A DNA stretch of 64,000 nucleotides from Boesenbergia rotunda (taxonomy: Eukaryota > Streptophyta > Magnoliopsida > Zingiberales > Zingiberaceae), in the NCBI GenBank assembly GCA_024364735.1, contig JAGFNQ010000730.1, forward strand, positions 1-64,000, read 5' to 3'. Of the stretch, positions 12,401 through 23,209 are shown one piece after another; position 1 is the stretch's first letter; each line of letters begins with the position of its first letter. Below the pieces are notes generated by a model. It searched no databases. It had not been told where the DNA came from and was given only the letters and a program-made list of their open reading frames with translations. Made by a program: the position numbers and the translations under genes.

Positions 12401-15400
12401 ATCTATTGTGTGAGCTTCTTCTTGTGTCTCTGTGCTTAGTTCTACATGCTTCTGAGACGGTCTGTGGAGAGGTTTCTCCACCGAGAAGGAGTTCTATTCT
12501 ATCCGGATTTCTGGGGCTTGATCTGCCGACGATCAAGGGATCGCCCACCTCACGGGCACGCCAAGGAGTAGGGGCAAGTTATCCCCGAATATTGTAAACC
12601 TTCTGAGTTAACGTTTGTTCTCTGTCTTGTTCTTTCTGTTTTGTGTTATTGCTTCCGCTGCTAACCCTAAGTGCAGAAACAAGAAAAGAAGTCAAAATTT
12701 AAGTGTCTGGCTATTCACACCCTCCCCCCCTCTCTAGCCATCTAAGGTCCAACAAGCATGATGGCTGTGAGTAAACACAAAATGCAGAGTCCAGAACTGA
12801 GAAAAAAAACACATGAGCGAAGCAGGCAAGGAGCAGATGATTCAAATTGCAGCTGACCCAAAACTATCCACAGGGTTAAATTCAAAGAGGTACACAGTAC
12901 AGACAAATAAAAGAGGTCAGTCACTGGGTTCTCCAAAGTCCAACCTATAATATCTCATGTTGCAACATCTGAAGAGACAACATAACATGAAGGAAAGTTT
13001 CCAAGGGAACATAATCAAGTAATTTAGAGATAGAATAACTGCAGAAGATAAAATTGAATTAAACCAAAAGGTGTAGTATTGTCACAGAATTATTGTTTCC
13101 AATTGTCAATGCAACTCCTTGTGCAGGTATATTTGCTGGAAACAATCATTTTCTTAACATCTCAAGCCCATCCATCTCAATTATGGGAGGCTTTACTTCT
13201 TTTATACAAGAGCCTCCCAAGTGGTAACAAGAAAATTTTTATTTGACAAGCGGTCATGCATGTCATAGCAAAATCACAGTGGAAAACAATAAAAAGGCTA
13301 CTCCCTGTATTATTCTTACGAGTCATACTCACGTGCAATGTGAAAGGGAATGGGTTCCCAAGTGATAGATGAAATTTTCATACAACTTGCTGTTCACGAG
13401 ATGGGTATGAATTTCATTGGTTGCGACAGTGGAATGTATGCATCTCTGCTGAAAACTATTTGCAATTCTATAACTGGCCAAATGACTCAAAGTGGTAAAA
13501 CTAGGCACCAAAAACTTAGCAAATGCATTGAGTGTCAAACCAATTGCTTTCAATTGAAAAATGTCTTCTCATGCAATAGAAGTTCATATATTGATATATG
13601 AAAATAAATGAGGATATTTAAGAGGAACCCCACTTGAGTGTCAAACCACGTTTCACTCCTTACAAAATTGATGATTGACTAGCTACTTCCCCACTTGATT
13701 GTGTCAAAGTCCTTGTCGATGTAAGCAACTACTCTCTTTATTCAAGAGGAACCCTATATTTGCATGTAAAGTCTCCACCAGTCATTACTATGACAGAGTG
13801 GCTATAGTTCACGACCCGATATTTGTAGTTCCATTGAGATCACACACGAGACAATTTTTCCTTGCCACTGCCACATTGAGTTCACCCTCACTAAATCTTT
13901 CCTTCAACTGCAACATCTGCATTACACTTGCCTTTGCCCCTCTACATCTTTCTAGCCTCCAATGTTTCAGTCTGACATATCTTTTATCATCTTTACAAAA
14001 TCAGTTATCATTTCCTAAAATTCACTGCCACAAATTCAATAAAAATACCAAGATACTATATAAGGTTGTCAGCAAAAGTTCAAATCAACTATCCATGGAA
14101 CTTAAGTCAAAATGAATCAGCATTATCTGTGATGTTATAAACACTTAAGGGAAATGCTTAGTGCATAAACAGAAACTTTGATGGATACAAAAGCAGATAC
14201 GGTCTTGAAACGCATTCTATAAGTGAAAATTACCTCACCGGCATATAGTTCATTGACTTGCATCTGATTGGGTGAGAGGACACCAATTTCATCAGCATAA
14301 TAATCCTGAAATTTCATGGAAAACGGACTACAAAAAGTTCCAAAAGTAAAAAACTAGTAGCATACTAGCATGCACAGAAAATAATTGCATATATCTGAGT
14401 CGGTAATCATTCACCAAATAGTCTTTTGAAAGATAACAAGGCAAATAATTCAATACCTGCAACTTTCTAATTTCTCCATCTTACAAACAACAAATAACTG
14501 GCAACAAGAACTATGTTCTGGAAGTATAAGGAATTTTCTAATTCCTTTCTAGAATTTTTTTTGTTTGATATTTTTAATATTAGAATTCCGTCAACTTGTT
14601 CAAAATATCCAAGTTGATGATAGAAACAGACCCCCACCCCCTTAAGCTCAGCAGTCAACACCATGGTTTAAAATCCCAAGCCGTGCCGAGGTTTCGTCCC
14701 GAGCCGAAATGATATAGTTTCAGAACCTTATTGTCTCGTGTCGACATAGTTTTGAAATTTTTTAAATATAAAATATATTAACTAAAAAAATATTTAATCT
14801 AAATAACTTAAAATAAAAAATATATAATAAAATATTTTTTAAAATATATATATATATATATATATATTAAATTAATAGGATAATTTTATTAGACTTTAAT
14901 TAAACCTATTTAAATTATTTTAATCATAGCTGGGAGTTGATTAAAATTATTAACCTAAGTTAACTTCTTAAAGCCTAAGTTAGAAATCACATGTTCCGTT
15001 GTGACCACAGGCACCACAGGCGTGCCGACATTGTGCCAATTCGTGGGCGGAATGAGATGTTTTGCCCGTATCGAGCAAAACAGCTTGAGTTTTTAATCCA
15101 GCACTATGACTTATGATTGTTTTTTCAAGTCAAACTTGAATACATACTAAACCATCTATTTTTTAATATGAAAAACCCCAAAGACAAGTGAAAATAAAAC
15201 CTTGTGAACAACTTGCTACAATGTTCAGTACAACTTTGCCATACTGATCTGAATCCAGACACATACTAAACAGATACTAATGGATGTTAAACCACGAGAA
15301 CATGAAGAGAACATAATAAGTAAAATTAGATCATAAAGGCTTTCTTTTTTGACAATTTACCACTTAAAATCAAGTAAAATCTAGGAATTCAGTTAGTTTA

Positions 15401-15675
15401 GTATGAAGTAACCTCTTTAATATCCATCTTCACACCAAAGAGAAAGTCTAATGTTTAAGCATGAGCAATATCCCACTATAACTTACAATTGATGGCGACG
15501 TGTCCATTTATTGAGGCCAACTAAGATGTCCCTACATAATCCATTTCAGTAATAGAAGAATGCAACATTGAACTTTACCTTCCCACTGGCAATGAAATAT
15601 ATTCTGTCCCCTTTCTTTATACTTCCATCAACAACACGAAAATATACAATCACTCCTCTGTATGGATCGTAATAA
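430..15675 (-). CDS. cpLEPA: LepA exons 9-19: domains II, III, V and start of the LepA C-terminal domain
   Basis: Exons 9-11 encode the beta-barrel domain II ([44 protein letters not shown]). Exons 12-14 encode the EF-G-like domain III ([34 protein letters not shown]). Exons 15-18 encode the domain V region ([38 protein letters not shown]). Exon 19 begins the LepA-specific domain ([19 protein letters not shown]). Exon 11 must end at the first gt (CA, then gtatga), because only this restores the frame with exon 12 (Gln-Phe-Pro). No continuation exon is visible in 1-429. Confidence 0.93.
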
Positions 15676-18600
15676 CTGGAAAGGAACAAAGGAATGGTAT
15701 TGGAATTAGTCATGTGAATTTGTAAATGATAGAAACCATACATCTCGCCATTTTATCAATAGTCAAGACGATTACCCAAAAAAATGGCTTATTGGCATCA
15801 GCAACTCAAGGAAGGCAAGATATTTTAAAATCATTTTTCATTGAATGAGGAATATGCAGCCTCCATATGCAGTTTAATTATCAAAACATTAATTCATTTG
15901 AGCAAGGGAAGTCTTGGCACAACGATAAAGTTGTTGTCGTGTGACCTAGAGGTCACGAGTTAGAATCTTGAAAATAGTCTCTTGCAAAGCAGGGTAAGAC
16001 TGAGTACAATAGACCCTTCCTCCAGATCCTGCATTGACGAGAGCTTCGTGCACCGGGCTGTCCTTTATTTAATTCATTTGCTGGTTTAAATTGAACTAAA
16101 TTGACTTTGAATTCTGAGTTATCCTACTTGGTAGCTTTCAACATGTATGTGATAATTTGAACATTTGTTTGCAACTGATAAACACTTCAGAAGTTAAATA
16201 TTTTTTAAATTCATACATGATCTATTAATTTCAGGTAACAAAAGCATCATACATGCAAAGATCAATGCAGGTCTATGTATCTAGATATGTTTTTCTGGTG
16301 CACACTATGGTATGTTTACCTTTGTTAGGGCAAGCTGCTTAGACCATATGAAGTAAAACAAATGAGGCAAGGACCGCAAGGTACAAGGTTGTCAAGGAAT
16401 ATGTAGTAGCCTCAGATGAGAAATCATCCTCCTTGCTCCAATGATATTCACATGTTGCTTCAAGATAATTGCATGTGGCAAATAATCTCGCAAAATTTTA
16501 GCATTTGGTGGATTTGACTAGAAATTAGCTCTAAGCCAAAATTAATGACTATGAGATCAAAGTTGAACCATCATATTGCTCTATTTCTGAGATGTTTTGA
16601 AGTGATTGACAAAGCTACCAAGTATACAATCCGCTAGTATTCCCTTAATCAAACTCAATCTTGTTACTAGCATCCATCTTCACATCAATTTAAATACCAC
16701 CCCTTGTGTGGTAGAAAGCTCACAATGAATGTATTTAGGTGCAAGGTGCAGCAGCCAACTAATTACTATGGATGAATTTGAGTATTGCATAGAAATGTGC
16801 TGAAGATAGTACCGAGAAGAAGAGCAAGAAGGAACTGGAAATGTAAGAGGAGAACTGCATGAATGCACAAAACAAAGGTTGGGTAAGCAGAAGGTAGACA
16901 AACCTGAGGAAGTACGACACAAGGTACTATAGCACAACAGCAAAACATATAGAGTTGAAGCCCCTAAACAGAGATAGCAAGTGTAAGGAGAAAAAGACAT
17001 CAATTCAATTAATGAAGGGGAAGTGTTTATGAGAGAAGGTATGGAGTAGGTAGATGAGTCCGAGGATCGGTTAAAATGATGGGGAAGAAGAGGGTGAGAA
17101 GAAGAACAAAATGATGTTGAGAGAGGTGCACACAGGAACCACCACCTACTTCCAAGCTTCTCTGGATTGGAAAAGGGCAACCTTCCACAACAGAAATGTT
17201 ATCTAGTTTTAATATTCAGTCAAAATATTGTCAAGGAGTAAGTTTTGTTTCTAGTCTAATACTGATCCTGTTGGTATTGTCATTTTGTCAGATGGCTAGA
17301 GTAACCGTTTATCAAGTGAAACAAGACATATTACCTGGTATTAAATGACAGAGTAATGGAATATGAATATAAGTACACACCTAATTATTTCGTCCAATAC
17401 TGGTCCCTATTTGAACCAGTACCTTAAACTAAGATAAACAAAATGTAAGTACATAGATACGTTTATGTAATTTTATTTTGAAACTAAAACATAAGTTGGA
17501 GGAATGGTCCGTTCACAATGTAAATCAGGTCAGTAATGAAATTCCAAGCTCGAATGGCCATTATCTTGGTGCAAGCACCAGAGTAGAGAAATAGCTTTTA
17601 TCTACAAAAAATGGTTTTATTATAGAAAAGGAAAAAGGTATAGGGTTATGTCATTTGCAAGTTCCTAGAGCAAGCAGCAATCTCTCTGTTGCTCAGAAGA
17701 CAAGCAAAAGAAAATAGAAGTATATTACATAATCTCTAACAATTGAACTCGTCAATTACCTTCACACCCATGTCCGACATGGACACTCCAAGTCCAAACT
17801 CAACATTCCTCTTGATAATGTGTAAAAAAATATAGAAATACCATGTCAAACACACAAATTGGCACATATTGAATAATCATACTGAGTCCTAGTAACATAG
17901 TTACATTTTATATCTTAATAGCAAGGAAACAAAGAGGACAAACACAAACAACGAGAATATCGTAAAAAGTTAACAAACATAAAGAAAAAAAATAAAACGT
18001 AATTATGTTCAAAATCCGTAGTCACCTATCAAATATAAGAGCTCTCATAGGACTTTCTGAAGTATCCTTTGGAGGAGGAATCCTTGTTATGATAGCATTT
18101 AGAATTTCAGTTATACCAATACCCTCCTATAAACAGATCAACACAAGGTCAAGTGATCTACATTTATCATTGAAAAGAACATGGGACATCCTACTATGTC
18201 CAACAAATAATTATGACTTTTATGATCAAATAATCAGTCAGACATAAACAAACAAACCTTTGCTGAACAGTGAATTGCATTACTGCAGTCTAGCCCAATA
18301 ATCTGCAAAAGGAGAATATCAGAGATCATAGGTAAAGGGTAGAGAAGGTTGTATTAGAGTAGTATCTGGAAAGTTCATTACAGGTAACAAACTTACTGAG
18401 GACAAGATTTAAGTATGAGAAACAAGCATTCCTTCACAAACCTCTTCAATCTCCCGTGCAATGCGATCAGGTTCAGCACCTGGTAGATCTATTTTATTCA
18501 AAACCTACATCAAGAGAAATACATTTTTTCTGAGTATGAACCTCAAATCAAGTGCATGTAAAAGGATAATCAACAGAAAATTCAACTAAAACTGAAAATT

Positions 18601-21600
18601 AATCTCTAAGGATAACTTCTTTTTTAAAGGGAAAAAAATCAGTCTTGAAGGATAATTTGTTGTTGCCTGATCTTAGAGATTTGACAAGCATCCAAGAAAG
18701 CCACAATTTCGAACATCTGTTGATCATTCTTGACTAGATGCTGAATACAGAAGTTTGAAGGAGGCCACTTACCCAAGCACTTAGGGGGCGCTTGGTATAT
18801 ATTCGGTAATAGGAATAGTAATGAGTTTTGATTGAGGGGTTTATGGTTTAGTGATGACCTAGTGGGGGTTGGGTTATCAAATCAAGGGTATCATATCCAA
18901 ATTTTGATTCCGATTCCCGTATATCAAGCATCATCAATGGGAATGAAATAGATTTCATTCCCATCCCCGCCTTCTAAACCCGCTTACCAAGCGCCCCCTT
19001 AGTTTTTATCATCATAGAGCAACAGCTAATGCCTTAACTAGTTAGTTCCTCTTTTATCTATTATATGAAGTCAAAATAATATAAGCAGAGTTGTCTGCTG
19101 GGGAACAAGAATAACAAGTGAAATTATGAGAAAAAAAATTGGAGAGTAGTGATCCTTTTTAGAGCTTATTGATGATAAGAAACACTTGACAAGATAGCCA
19201 AGTGTTTACATGGGATGACAGTTGGAAACTGGTTTAAAAGATGAGTGTCAGAGAGTTGAGAGCACCAATGACAAATTAAGTTGCTTAAGCCAAATTCAGA
19301 TGTTCCTAAGATGGCCTTCACAATATTGGTGTTACACTACTACGTAGCAGTCCAGGATCCCAAATTACAAGTTCTCGTATCCTGCATGAAAGAATACCTC
19401 AGACGATTCTCAGGATTCCTCCTACAATGCAGGAGTCATCTAAGTTACTGGGGAGAAGTCAACCTAATTAAAACAAGTATAAAAAAGAATGGAAGTTATA
19501 AGCTTAGGGAGTATGTACTTGCAAGGGCATAGGAAAACTCCTCATTGATTTGGTCAATGGATTGATAATCAAAGAGTTTCCAGTTGCAAGCTAGAAAAAA
19601 ACAGCAATGTAGTGAATGGATTTAATGAGAAATTACAGTTGGAAGATTTAAGACACTTAGTAATAGTGACTTCCAATCTACATAGTAATGTCAAACTATG
19701 ACCGTATAGAATTATTCTACTACCTGAAAAATACACCACTTAGGCAGTGTTTAGCTTCGGGTGGTCCTCCAAAGAATGAGGGTGATATTCGAGAAGTTAT
19801 GTATTCACATATTTTCATTATTTTTCAAATTGGTGATCCAGGATCAATGGTGACTTCCCTAGCAGACAGCTAATAGATGATCAATGGTGAAGCAAACATA
19901 AAGAGCTGAATGAGGTGATCTTACAGGAATTATCTCAAGATTGTTCTCCAAAGCCAGATAAACATTTGCTAAAGTCTGAGCTTCCACTCCCTAAAATGGA
20001 AATCCGAAATTATAAATTAGTAATCAAGTTCATAAATAAAAACTTTTACCTAATATAGAAACAGTTAAGCTTTTGTGGAATTGATTAATGACAAATTGAC
20101 AACAGCATAGAGAAGGAATTTTTAGGTCTAACTAGAAGCTTAGTCCAACTCTTATCGTCATTCAAGAAATTCAATACTTGTCGGTTGCCTATGTACTCTC
20201 AAATCTATAATCTGAAAGAGGAAAATGAACCTGTGAAGCATCTACAACCAAAAGGGCTCCTTCACAAGCTGCAAGGGAGCGAGAAACCTAGACACCAGAA
20301 AAGAAACTGTATTAGTGAACCTTGCTACATGAATAGGATCAATATACTTTCCTGCATAGAAGTCAATTCTCTCTAAAGGAAAAAAAAAATGTTAAGAATC
20401 GTGAACGAGTTGAAAGACTAATCCATTTTGTTTCAATAGTCAGAAGTAGATGCATGATTTACAGATGCAGCAGTGTGGAAAACATTCAGATCCTAGAAAG
20501 AGGAAAATTTATTATATATTCACAGAATTATGGATATCATTCTCTCCTTTAATCTGCTTGCTGATACTTCATAACAAAGACTTTTAGAAACTCAAGACTT
20601 CTAAATAGCAAAACTTCAAAGTAAAATTGCACGCTGTTATAAGCATAAATGAATCAAAACATAAATGTTAAACAAAAAATAATGAAACTTCAACATACCT
20701 CATAAGAGAAGTCAACATGCCCTGGGGTATCAATCAGATTAAGGCAGTAGGGCTCATTGTCTAATACATAACGCATTCGAGCTGCCTACAAAATGAATCA
20801 TAGAATTTCATAACAATATGAAGATTATTAGTTTGTTTGAAAAAAAAAGGCCGAGATTTTTCAGTTCTTGCAATTTTCATTGAACTTTTCAAAAGAATAT
20901 TTAAGTATCAGTAGATGGCGACTAGTGGGGCATCACAATTATAAGTTGTAACAAGATAAGAAAAGATTAATAGATCCAAAGCAGTGACAAGCCATGTAGT
21001 GGCAATAGTTGTATTGTATGTGCTGACAAATGCAACCCCTCGTGGTTAACTCCAAGAAACATTTTACACAAAGAGGGAGAATAAGGAAATTTCGTATATC
21101 TCACAATTTATACAAATATAAGAATTGGCACAACATTACTGTTTATAGACAAATTATGTGAAGCAATGGTGGAGGCTTATAAGAAGAAAACATTCAGATA
21201 TTGAATTGATAATTCAAATTAGCAATAATGCAAAATAAATATCAGTAATTCTTCATAACATTTCAAAATCAAACATCTGAAATTTAACAATTCAAGGATT
21301 TGATTGAAGTATCAACCACGAACAAAAAGTACAGTGAATTAACATTATGTTTTTCTTTGTTTGGTTCATTTATGTCTAATCAAGATGATCATACAAAGTG
21401 TACCTGTAATTTGATAGTAATTCCTCTTTCTCTTTCTAAATCCATATTATCTAAGAATTGTTCTTTCATCTCCCTCATTTGAACTGTACCAGTCAACTGC
21501 AATAGTTTATCCGCCAAGGTTGACTTTCCATGGTCAATGTGTGCAATTATACAAAAGTTTCTGATATTTGATATTGGAACCTGACCACATTGAAAAGAAT

Positions 21601-22594
21601 AAAATTGACATCAAACATAAATTTCACAATTCTTTTTTTTCAAATGGAAAAGGTAAAAACCAGTAAGGAAGTTCTGAAGATTAAACTGGTCAAGTAGGCA
21701 ATCATTATCTCAAAAGCAAAGCAAACATCAACAACTGTGTGGTATGTTTTGCAATAAGGGAGTAGAAAGCATAGATAAAAGCTTTCTGGTTTCAGCTTAT
21801 AAGAAGAAAGGATGATAGTCTCAGTTAATATGTTAATTTGGAAGAATACTTTATGGGAACAAGGTTCAACATTCATGTACAGAACCATAGGTTAGCAAAG
21901 CTGCAGTAACTATGCAATACTAGAATGTTTTCAGCCTTTATGTTATAAAAGATGAGCAATTAGAATAAATTAAAAACTTAAACTATGGATGTAAGTATTA
22001 GAATTAGAAGGGATTTAAACTAAATAAATTCAAAAATTACATTTTTAATGCAATTGCACCAATATTAAAGGACAAAAGTAAGGACTAAAAAAATTCAACA
22101 GAAAGAAATTTGTTGAATGGAACTTATAGAAGTTTGTTATATGGTGAAATTAGTCTGTCAATTTGTTTCCAAGCAACGCATACCCAATTGATCTGGGAGA
22201 ATTAGCATGTAGCAACTGTTCTGATTTTGGAAGTGCAAAATGCTGTATTAAAATTTGGTTTGTAGAATTAGGCGTCCAACACAGAATCCCAACAAGACAA
22301 ATGCAAAACAACTCGTCGGAACCGTACCTTCAGCAGACGGTCTCGGCCAGGGTCGGCGACGTTGGGACTAGGAGCATCGACGGATGTCTTCGATTCCGTC
22401 CCAGCGGCACGGCAAAGGACGCGGAGCCTCGGTCGAGGGCCGGAAAAGCCGGCGGAGGGCGAGAAGCTGAGTAAGCATGAGCAAGAGATGAGGCCAACGG
22501 GGAGAAGGGAATCATAGGAGCGCCTCCGGCGCTGCCGAGGAGCAGAAGAAAGGGGGACGAGGGGGGCCGGGCGGCAAAGGGCAGCAGCGGACAT
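430..22594 (-). CDS. cpLEPA: Chloroplast translation factor LepA / EF4 (GUF1 family), 19 exons, 3' end outside window
   Basis: LepA/EF4 is a ribosome-binding GTPase that acts on elongating ribosomes; the plant nuclear copy serves the chloroplast. Exons by GT-AG boundaries and continuous frame: 22328-22594, 21404-21580, 20699-20785, 20231-20287, 19925-19990, 18442-18504, 18258-18302, 18026-18126, 15579-15675, 14234-14305, 6111-6265, 5966-6023, 5712-5792, 5506-5592, 3511-3582, 3264-3398, 2850-2923, 2186-2273, 430-507. Together they give about 620 residues without a stop or frameshift. The usual C-terminal tail (about 60 residues, lysine-rich) is not in the window, so the gene runs past base 1. 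All G-domain motifs are intact, so it is probably functional despite at least five intronic insertions. The intron between 14234 and 6265 is 7968 bp, of which about 6.0 kb is one retrotransposon. Confidence 0.95.
1061..1290. mobile_element. MITE, 230 bp, nested in the 911-1954 element
   Basis: The ends are AGGGTGCGTTTGGTTTG and, inverted, CAAACCAAACGCCCCC, with TAA target duplications at 1058-1060 and 1291-1293. The inside is a near-palindrome made of runs such as TTTTCCAG and CTGGAAAA, so a single strand can fold over most of its length. It shares termini and TTTTCC-type subterminal sequence with the element at 28711-29738. Confidence 0.75.
1408..1584. other. GC-rich CGACCGAC-repeat island inside the 911-1954 MITE
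   Basis: About 175 bases of strongly GC-rich sequence with many irregular copies of GGCGACCGAC and CGACCGACGA sit inside AT-rich MITE DNA. It is open in one minus-strand frame (77 codons, rich in Arg, Ala, Gly and Ser), but this is simple-sequence translation, not a recognisable protein. It could be a captured fragment or a locally expanded motif. Confidence 0.5.
4366..4560 (+). repeat. Imperfect direct duplication with a dispersed repeat between the copies (LepA intron 14)
   Basis: A segment beginning ATGCCAGTAGTAAAGTAAAA (4363 on) recurs at about 4478 with some 80% similarity. Between the copies lies ACAACAACAACAAGC followed by TTATCCCACTATATGGGGTT, a motif common in dicot and monocot repeats. 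The same motif occurs inverted near 37385-37440. It is probably the tail of a retroposed short repeat. No coding function. Confidence 0.5.
6838..7085 (+). repeat. ~49-bp tandem repeat, left LTR (about 5 units)
   Basis: Unit of the form CCCGGTGAGTGAAGYCRGGT, then CCTAGCGAGTGAAGCTRGGT, then GAAGGAAAT. Each unit itself holds two GAGTGAAG half-repeats. Units differ at a few sites (T/C in the middle). The right LTR holds about eight units of the same repeat. Confidence 0.85.
7150..7585. repeat. Array of GATCGGTC/GACCGATC palindromes, left LTR
   Basis: At least eight inverted pairs of the form TGATCGGTC, spacer of 4-8 bases, GACCGATCA stand side by side, joined by short varied linkers; many are perfect over 9-11 bp. 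As RNA each could form a short hairpin on either strand. The same motif recurs in the right LTR, in the 3' internal region of this element (10430-10535) and in the copia element at 53-58 kb. Confidence 0.85.
8402..8413 (+). other. Primer binding site (initiator Met tRNA)
   Basis: TGGTATCAGAGC lies two bases after the left LTR. It is complementary to the 3' end of plant initiator tRNA-Met, the usual minus-strand primer of Ty1/copia elements. Confidence 0.92.
8459..9762 (+). pseudogene. Copia gag (DUF4219/UBN2-like), interrupted
   Basis: The reading frame starts ATGGCTATGAGG and gives [17 protein letters not shown], the typical N-terminus of plant copia Gag (capsid) with the YW motif. A TAA follows at codon 28. 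The frame then continues through the UBN2-like region ([14 protein letters not shown]) to a frameshift near 8795, after which the rest (8848-9762, 304 codons) is open: [17 protein letters not shown], a Lys/Glu-rich stretch, a coiled-coil-like region and WVPKS. No CCHC zinc knuckle is seen. Gag would package RNA into virus-like particles; with a stop and a frameshift this copy cannot make full-length protein. It is related to Sirevirus-type gag, by inference from layout. Confidence 0.85.
9795..9848 (+). pseudogene. Remnant of copia aspartic protease start
   Basis: Just after gag the sequence reads [14 protein letters not shown], the active-site region of copia proteases (usually W-x-x-D-S/N-G-C-S-x-H-M-T). 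Coding similarity ends within about 20 codons. The deletion that removed pol therefore starts here. Confidence 0.8.
9849..10885 (+). other. Non-coding 3' internal region of the TR-GAG element
   Basis: No pol sequence is recognisable. At 10430-10535 there are at least two more GATCGGTC - spacer - GACCGATC palindromes, as in the LTRs. The related copia element at 53-58 kb has the same motif between RNase H and its extra ORF, so this stretch probably matches the post-pol region of a full-length relative. Confidence 0.65.
10887..10904 (+). other. Polypurine tract of the TR-GAG element
   Basis: AACAAAAAGAGGGAGAT directly precedes the right LTR (TGTTGATGC). This is the plus-strand primer and fits the copia pattern. 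Confidence 0.85.
11011..11400 (+). repeat. ~49-bp tandem repeat, right LTR (about 8 units)
   Basis: Same unit as at 6838-7085, with about three extra copies, so the array changed length after or during integration. Individual units are mostly 90% or more alike. Confidence 0.85.
11460..11935. repeat. Array of GATCGGTC/GACCGATC palindromes, right LTR
   Basis: Same array as in the left LTR, with an insertion near 11575-11605 and a contraction near 11725. Linker order is otherwise kept. Confidence 0.85.
15889..16080 (+). mobile_element. Au SINE in LepA intron 8, 12-bp target duplication
   Basis: The body (15901-16068) matches the plant Au SINE as I know it: GGAAGTCTTGGCACAACG at the start, GTGTGACCTAGAGGTCACG over the B-box region, then CAATAGACCCTTCC, and GCTTCGTGCACCGGGCTG near the T-rich end. 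The exact duplication TTAATTCATTTG flanks it at 15889-15900 and 16069-16080. The B box (GAGTTAGAATC) has drifted from GGTTCGAGTC, so the copy is probably silent. It lies opposite to LepA. Confidence 0.92.
18026..21580 (-). CDS. cpLEPA: LepA exons 2-8: GTP-binding domain
   Basis: Exon 2 carries the P-loop AHIDHGKST (G1) and RGITI (G2, switch I). Exon 3 carries DTPGHVDF (G3, switch II, with the catalytic His after PG), exon 6 [10 protein letters not shown] (G4), and the exon 7/8 junction CSAKEG (G5). The LepA-typical string after G2 and the PPP linker after G5 are present. All exons from 2 to 7 end in phase 0; exon 8 ends in phase 2 and joins exon 9 to give SYYDPYRGV. Spacing of the motifs matches bacterial LepA, so there is no missing exon. 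The introns here are 0.1-1.5 kb and hold one MITE and no competing gene. Confidence 0.95.
18784..18998. mobile_element. MITE, 215 bp, in LepA intron 5
   Basis: Inverted ends GGGGGCGCTTGGTA and TACCAAGCGCCCCC, with TTA duplications at 18781-18783 and 18999-19001. No coding. The ends differ from the GCGTTTGG family elsewhere in the window by one base, so it is probably a related PIF/Harbinger-type family. Confidence 0.8.
22328..22594 (-). CDS. cpLEPA: LepA exon 1: start codon and plastid transit peptide
   Basis: Exon 1 starts at the ATG at 22594 and ends in a clean donor (AAG then gtacgg). It encodes 89 residues rich in Ser, Arg, Ala and Pro with few acidic residues in the first half ([17 protein letters not shown] onward), the composition of a stromal transit peptide. 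No bacterial LepA has this part. The frame joins exactly to exon 2, which begins VPISNIRNF, the start of the conserved LepA core. The exon is GC-rich, unlike the AT-rich introns. A longer ORF in another frame (22330-22842) lacks any LepA similarity and is a shadow. Confidence 0.88.
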
Positions 22595-22647
22595 GGATTC
22601 GTAGAAAAGGCAGCGTTATCCACCGCGGCAGGGAAATTGAAGGGATG

Positions 22648-22663
22648 TCGTTCTATAAATACT
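22648..22663 (-). promoter_or_regulatory. Possible TATA element of the LepA gene
   Basis: On the minus strand TATTTATAG lies about 55-65 bases upstream of the LepA ATG, in otherwise mixed sequence. The same bases read CTATAAAT on the plus strand, so direction is not decided by the motif. A start site only some 30 bases before the ATG would give a very short leader, which is why confidence is low. Confidence 0.25.
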
Positions 22664-23209
22664 CGTTTTTCTTTAGACCGCACGAAATGGAAAAAAAAAC
22701 AAATAATAGTAAGAATAATAGTTGGGAGAGTAAAAATGGGAGAGTAAAAATTATAGTGAATGATGTGGCATTTTACATGCACGATCTCCGACGGATTTAT
22801 CGTATCCAGGGCGTAGCTAGCAATATTTTTTCCGATGGGCATAATATTTTAAATAAATTTGAACTTGACCCAGCTTTGCCCATGTTACCCTCCGATCCTG
22901 CCTAAAGATGTCTGTCGTCTCTTGTTCGTCTTATGCTGACATGAGTCACAAATAACACAAAGTCTTAATCGCGAGTACATGACACATTGCCTCCCTTTAT
23001 TGTTGTCAACGACTCGCAAACAAGGGAAGGGGTGATAAAAAGTTAAAATACATCGAATTTATTAAAATTTATTCACATATGTATTTAATTTAATTTCTTC
23101 TCATAACACTGAAGTGATTGTGATGCCTAGCGAAAGTCAAATGGCAAATGGGCACGCAGTTGCCCATGTTGATTAATCTTCCAATCTGCTGGGCTTGTGC
23201 CCAGCTTTG
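22664..23209. other. Intergenic DNA upstream of LepA
   Basis: AT-rich, no convincing gene. It contains two copies of a phrase with CCCAGCTTTGCCCAT (about 22868 and 23200), the second of which became the insertion site of the element at 23215-25986. Confidence 0.4.

Larger units (their letters stand above)
10905..12754 (+). repeat. Right (3') LTR of the copia TR-GAG element, 1850 bp
   Basis: It runs from TGTTGATGCAGTC to GGTCCAACA. It contains about eight 49-bp units (11011-11400) and the palindrome array (11460-11935), then sequence nearly identical to the left LTR. The similarity between LTRs, apart from repeat-number changes, suggests a fairly recent insertion. Confidence 0.92.
6729..12759 (+). 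mobile_element. Complete two-LTR Ty1/copia element with gag but no pol (TR-GAG type), in LepA intron 10
   Basis: The target duplication AGCAT is present at 6729-6733 and 12755-12759, so the 6021-bp element 6734-12754 is one insertion event. The LTRs have TGTTG/CAACA ends, except that the left LTR starts TATTG (one change). Internal DNA is only 2.5 kb: primer site, a broken gag, the first part of the protease, then non-coding sequence with palindromes and a polypurine tract. Integrase, reverse transcriptase and RNase H are absent, so it must have been mobilised in trans. It lies opposite to the LepA transcript, which presumably splices over it. The LTRs share clear sequence with the copia LTR at 53063-55136. 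Confidence 0.92.

Noticed and set aside
14660..15100. Possible MITE around GGTTTAAAATCCCAAGCC and CTTGAGTTTTTAATCC
   Set aside because: Weakly inverted ends, no clear target duplication.
16680..17180. 166-codon minus-strand ORF in LepA intron 8
   Set aside because: Low-complexity Ser/Leu/Cys-rich reading of a purine-rich intron, no splice or family support.
22330..22842. 170-codon minus-strand ORF over LepA exon 1
   Set aside because: Different frame from the LepA product; only the other frame joins exon 2 with LepA similarity.
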